Positions 31,661-35,420 of a stretch of 35,420 nucleotides of DNA are shown here, piece after piece (position 1 is the stretch's first letter; every line of letters begins with the position of its first letter). The position numbers were made by a program, and so were the translations under genes. The stretch lies in contig BFEA01000178.1 of the NCBI GenBank assembly GCA_003427395.1, positions 1,951,801 through 1,987,220 on the forward strand, given 5' to 3'. This DNA is from Chara braunii (Eukaryota; Streptophyta; Charophyceae; Charales; Characeae). Below the pieces are notes generated by a model. The model made no database searches. It was not told the origin of the DNA and saw nothing but the letters and a program-made list of their open reading frames with translations.

Positions 31661-32010
31661 CCGCAGCGGAACAATGACAACTTTCCGCCCGTGTTTCGAA
31701 GGATGACGGATCGCCTTTCGAAATCCAGGTTGGCCTGCAATGCCGTGAGAGCTAGTAATCCCAAAAGGACATCATAGGTGTTCACATCCAGTACTATAAC
31801 GTCTCCTAGTGCGTGAACTTTTCCTAATCGAAACGCGACGTTTGTTATTTTTCCTGCCCGTTTGATTTTCTCTTCGTCCGCTGAGACGAGATGATCTCCT
31901 TCCATCAAGGTGATAAGATCCTTCCTTCTTCCTGCTCGTTCAACGACTCTCAATGAAATAGCCAGTACCGCGGATCCCTAATTGATAATAGCATTGTAGG
32001 GCGTTCCCCA
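31591..32010 (-). pseudogene. Retroviral-type aspartic protease (outer element), catalytic site destroyed
   Basis: Processes the Gag-Pol polyprotein. The fold signature is readable: AII followed by the active-site triplet, then GSAVLAISLRVVERAG, GDHLVSADEEKIKRAGK and DVNTYDVLLGLLALTALQA, the last being the family's hydrophobic YDxLLG segment. Where DTG or DSG is expected the sequence has an AAT codon (Asn) at 31981-31983, a TAG at 31978-31980, and Gly. So the catalytic Asp is gone and the next codon is a stop; the Asp-to-Asn change is G to A. It sits between the Gag zinc knuckle region and RT, as expected. Confidence 0.85.
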
Positions 32011-32199
32011 TACCTCGATATCGCATTCCGCTGATTTCCACAAAATGGCTTTGATCCACAAAAAAATATCATCTTTTTGGAGCATCCCTAGCCGTATTGG
32101 GTCCGAAACACTAGGAACGTTTGACCCATCTTCGAGGGCCTTGGCTTTTCCTTTCTGAGCCGCCGATTTGGGGAGAGCAAATCATTTTTTGTTTGCTTT

Positions 32200-32696
32200 T
32201 TAATGTTGTAGCATGCGCTCATTGGCTTGCTCTGATATGAACAGCAGTTGTCCAATAGGCAAAGGAATTCGGTGATCGAGAGCTCGGACGATGTCGAATA
32301 CGTCGATCTCTCCACTAACGAAGGTGGGACAGCCCGACTCCATTTCCCTTGGAGAAGGTCTCCATTCGGCCATCTCACGCTGTTCATTGCGGGGTCGGAT
32401 GGTTCCGATCATTCCTAATTTTGGGTAACCCAATGCCACGTATTGGTAAAACGGGATAAGTTTTGCAGCTTCTTCAGTGGTGGCTACCGCACTCCCTGCT
32501 CCTTCCATTTCTTCAATTATCGTGCCCACCCTCCCTGGTCTGTTGGCCACGGGCGTAGCGGCCACAGGGGAGGGTCCAACTCGAGCTTGTGCAGGTTGGA
32601 GCGGACAGTGTCGGGCTATGTGGCCCGGCTGGTGACACGTGTAACAAATGCTCATATTTGTCGCTGCTCCGCCCATAGCCTAGGCGGGGGCGACAC
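32200..32696 (-). CDS. Gag nucleocapsid part with CCHC zinc knuckle, and linker towards protease
   Basis: The knuckle at 32605-32646 reads CYTCHQPGHIARHC, a perfect C-x2-C-x4-H-x4-C that binds element RNA during packaging. It is followed by an Ala/Pro/Val linker, an IIEEMEGAGSAVATTEEAAK segment, and a longer stretch with GYPKLGMIGTIRPRNEQ, EIDVFDIVRALDHRIP and GQLLFISEQANERMLQH. The frame is open for about 158 codons and closes at 32200; beyond it a decayed frame leads to the protease. In life this would be the end of Gag or the start of Pol. The frame is intact here but isolated by breaks on both sides. Confidence 0.85.
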
Positions 32697-32791
32697 CTGA
32701 CGCCCCTGGTGCAGCTCTGACGGCAATGGGGCGCATCGACCTCATTAGCGATTCTATTCGGGGATTGCTCACGTTGTTCCTTCTAACTTTC

Positions 32792-33720
32792 CTACATCAA
32801 GTTAACTAATGTTCGGGTTAGTTCCAGTATGGCACTCGACTCGTTCGGCCTTGCTGGGGGGTCCGGGGAAGGAGCGAAGGCGGCCATAGCTTGCGCAGGC
32901 AATCCTGTAACTGCATCCAATACTGGTTTTTTAGCTGCAATTTGTTCGAGATAGGTTACCAGGCCAGAGACGAAGCCCATGTTTTCAAATTTGGTTTGAA
33001 GTGCAGCTAGCTTGGTCTTTGCTCTGGCGAGTTCTGAGAAATCCCCTTCTTTGGGGTAATCCTCTCCTTCTAGGAAACTGGCGACGAATTTTCGTTCCAT
33101 CTCTTCCACTGCAGTCATGACCTGTTGCAGGGTATGATTGATCGGGGAGAACTGCTTTCGCAGTTTCACCCTCATTGTCCGGCTATGGAACCCGTCGATG
33201 AATAGATCTCTCCCGACTTCTTCCCCTCTTTGTGTTTTGACGAACATCCTATAAAACCTATTACGATATTCGGTAACGACCCGAGTGGTTTCTGAACCCG
33301 ATCTTTGATCATAAAAAGGGTCTGCACCGGATGGATATAGCCGAATCGGTTTAAAAAGTCTCGTTCGAAGGTCGGGAGATCTACTCAAACGTAAGTGCTG
33401 AACCAGTGGTGCGCATATCCTCCTAGCCTGGTATGGATACTGATGCGAGCCTCATCATTGTCGTACTGCTGCGCACGCAATGTGGCCAACCATGCCCCGA
33501 CTAGGTGATGTGCAAGGTCAAAAAGATAGAAATCAGGTGGAGCCACTGGTGCGCTAGCTCGGATTGGTGGCGCGGGAATAGGCACCCCACCTAGCTGTAC
33601 ATCAGCGTTTTGCATTGCATTAGCGTTCATGTTGGTGACCCGCCGACCCGCCGACCTACTCCGGGTCAATATCGGGTTGCGTCTAGGCGCGTTCCTTTGC
33701 CTATGTCGCCCTCGGTTCAC
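32792..33720 (-). pseudogene. Gag capsid region (retrotransposon gag family), frameshifted
   Basis: The N-terminal frame 33720-33385 starts with a basic stretch (MNRGRHRQRNAPRRN) and reaches AWLATLRAQQYDNDEARI and GGYAHHWFSTYV, the kind of helical segment seen at the start of gypsy capsids. After a frameshift near 33385 the second frame (to 32792) has TEYRNRFYRMFVKTQRGEE, DLFIDGFHSRTMRVKLRKQ and HTLQQVMTAVEEMERKF, typical of the retrotrans_gag family, then a coiled-coil-like ELARAKTKLAALQTKFENM. The start is about 58 bp from the PBS, so the leader is short. The CCHC region follows at 32696. Confidence 0.85.
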
Positions 33721-33777
33721 CAGATCGCTTGACTAGGGGGCCTATCCGCCTGTCACCTCGTAAGCTTGCCACGTGTC

Positions 33778-33790
33778 GGCTCCGATACCA
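33778..33790 (-). other. Primer-binding site of outer element, initiator tRNA-Met type
   Basis: Directly abutting the LTR, the minus strand reads TGGTATCGGAGCC. This is one base from TGGTATCAGAGCC, the tRNA-Met primer site common in plant LTR elements. It defines the LTR end at 33791 and the minus orientation. Confidence 0.85.
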
Positions 33791-35351
33791 ACCTCACGCC
33801 CAGCGCGACTTCCGGATCGGAGTGGGGTGGGGGCCCGAAAGTGCGAAAAAAAGGTGTGACAAGGATTTTAGGATAGTGGGGGTGGAGTTCCAAGTCAGAC
33901 CTGAAATCACCTGTGACAAATCTTAGGGGCAATTATGCAAGATAGTAAGCGCGAATCGCGTCCGACTTTTATGCCTTGGGGGATGTCATCACTGTCCCCG
34001 CGAGTTTCGTTGTCGAGGTCGGACTCTGATTTGGTGAACCGGTGGAATGCTATGTGTGTCACGTTGCCTAACCAATCGCCAGCGTCGCTCGTGATAAGCC
34101 TCCGAGTCGGACGAAGCGGGCCTCAAGCGCTGGCTCAGTGGTCGTTGTTCGGCCTCAGTCCGGGATCGTCGAACCAACGCAGCTCGGTACTCGTTGTCCT
34201 GCTGGCACTCCGAGCACAGGGTTCGAGGCCAGTAGGGGGCGAGTGCGTGCCACAGGGCCGCCATCAGGCAGTGAAAAGGCAACACGAGGCGGTAGGGAGC
34301 GAAGTCTGTCTCAGTGATGACGACAACCGGTTCGGCAATGACGCGGCTTACGTGTGAGCTGGGGAAATGGGAGGGAAAAGGGATCGCGCTTAGGGCCCTT
34401 TCGATATCCTACTCACAGACACGTTCATTTCCCGTCCGAAAAGGGAACTTTGGATGCTTGGGGCGGAGTTGTGCGAGAAGACAGACGTTTTTCCACTCCC
34501 AATATTCTCGGAACCGTCGGTGTCTCAGGGTATCCCGATCCGTGACGTGGAAGGGAGTCCCATCATCGATGCTACCTGAATTTTGCAAGTTTAGACATGG
34601 ACTCGAGCGCGGGTCTTGTAGACGCGCGGGCAGGGAATGTTTGTTTTTATCGAATTTGCACGTATGCACACGAGACCACACATGCGATCAGTTGGATCGG
34701 ATCGACCGATTATCCCTTTGGTCGGGAGATCGTTTGATCCGACGTCAAGCTAGTCCGTGGGCGGGTCAGGAACATACATTAGGGAGACGATCCGCTGGCA
34801 ATCACACAATTGAATCAGCCATCCATTAACCCCCTCCCCCCCAGCCCCCCAAAGCATACACCAACCGTGTTCGTTAGAAAACTGGCATGCATATTCATCT
34901 ATTGATCGAACTCATACATCAATCAAACTCGAAGGCTGTGTGGATCTACGGAAAAGCATAGCAAGAGAGCGACCAGGGGCTGCGCATCAGGCCACGTCAC
35001 CGAGGAAGCTTACATCGCCATAACCCAAGTTCCCCAAGGTCTCTCTCAGGAAGTCGTCGTGCCCGATCTCACCATACCGCAATGAAACAATGGGGAGGGG
35101 AGGAATCAAGCCATTCGCAAGGACACAGACCAGGGCTAGTCCTGAGCCAAAAGAGGACCGATGACACTCATCATAACTACATAGTTGGGAGAAAGAAAAG
35201 AAGGACACCATTCCACACGCACCATAAGCAGAAAATCCAAAACGATTCGCGAGAAGATCGGAATGGCCATAGCAAAATCGGCCAAGGTTGAAATCAAAAT
35301 TTATACTGAGGATTAGAGAAAGCCTTAGAAAGGCATCATCCCACACACACA

Positions 35352-35420
<69 letters not shown>
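33791..35420 (-). repeat. Outer element, upstream (5') LTR copy, truncated by the window end
   Basis: Matches 1351-2978 (see the left copy). It ends inside its CT tract at the window edge, so the promoter end of the LTR is missing. Open frames of up to 171 codons here are on the strand opposite to the element and are broken in the left copy. Confidence 0.88.
35355..35420. repeat. (CT)n microsatellite at window edge
   Basis: At least 33 CT units, continuing beyond the window. Counterpart of 2899-2978. Confidence 0.95.

Larger units (their letters stand above)
1351..35420 (-). mobile_element. Outer Ty3/gypsy LTR retrotransposon (interrupted by a 20-kb insertion)
   Basis: Direct repeats at 1351 onward and 33791 onward are collinear for at least 1.6 kb, both including a CT microsatellite, and flank a minus-strand gag-protease-RT-RNase H-integrase series. 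A PBS of tRNA-Met type abuts the right copy. Without the nested insertion (9280-29447 plus one 4-bp duplication) the visible element is about 13.9 kb, long for this class. Its right LTR runs off the window, so its far flank and target duplication are not visible. The two LTR copies differ at roughly one base in ten by eye, so this is an old insertion. All genes carry stops or frameshifts. Confidence 0.9.

Noticed and set aside
34314-34829. 171-codon plus-strand frame in the right outer LTR
   Set aside because: It is antisense to the element and its left-LTR counterpart (1877-2212) is shorter and diverges after frameshifts; composition is not protein-like.

Overview
This window looks like eukaryotic, transposon-packed intergenic DNA. 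There are no operons or ribosome binding sites. Instead there are long microsatellites (CT, CA, ATCA), a PIF/Harbinger-type transposase relic, and two Ty3/gypsy-class LTR elements, one inside the other, whose primer-binding sites are of the kinds I associate with plant elements (initiator tRNA-Met type and tRNA-Arg type). A plant or streptophyte alga is the best guess; the species cannot be told from this sequence. I see no intact host gene, tRNA, rRNA or CRISPR array. Every recognisable gene is a decayed transposon gene.

Layout. (1) Positions 320-1275, minus strand: broken PIF/Harbinger transposase. (2) From 1351 to beyond the window end: an outer Ty3/gypsy element on the minus strand. Its upstream LTR begins at the right edge (33791-35420, running off the window) and is followed leftwards by a tRNA-Met-like PBS (33778-33790), gag (33720-32792), a CCHC knuckle, protease, RT and RNase H (to 29452). 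The order then resumes at 9279 with a PHD finger, integrase (8815-7458), a small overlapping ORF (7461-6988), a 136-bp tandem array of inverted repeats (about 6295-6825), further degenerate coding sequence and a Glu-rich ORF (5143-4589). The downstream LTR copy begins at 1351 and carries the same CT tract as the other copy.

(3) Between RNase H and the PHD finger lies a second element, 9280-29447 (20,168 bp), bounded by a 4-bp ACGG duplication. Its terminal direct repeats are extraordinarily long: 7,556 bp (9280-16835) and 7,072 bp (22376-29447), starting TGT and ending ACA. Its internal part is only 5,540 bp. A PBS of tRNA-Arg type (22356-22373) places it on the minus strand, in the manner of Tat/Ogre elements. 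I see no RT, RNase H or integrase domain I can defend inside it, only one degenerate minus-strand ORF of unknown family, so it looks like a non-autonomous large retrotransposon derivative. The reading frame of the outer pol gene is continuous across the insertion point, which confirms the nesting and its order.

The most interesting signals are: (a) an array of about ten hairpins in the giant LTR, with a nearly constant loop and different but self-complementary stems (11930-12830 and 25020-25950), next to a 118-124 bp alternating tandem array that also folds; (b) a PHD finger between RNase H and integrase of the outer element; (c) the size of the inner LTRs; (d) a CCAAT/palindrome/TATA arrangement in the giant LTR pointing against the element's own direction; (e) the exact 136-bp array of inverted repeats after integrase. 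Decay is dominated by changes explicable as C-to-T or G-to-A: protease Asp to Asn, RT YMDD to YMND, PIF Glu to Lys, and Trp or Arg codons to stops. Methylation-driven decay is therefore likely.
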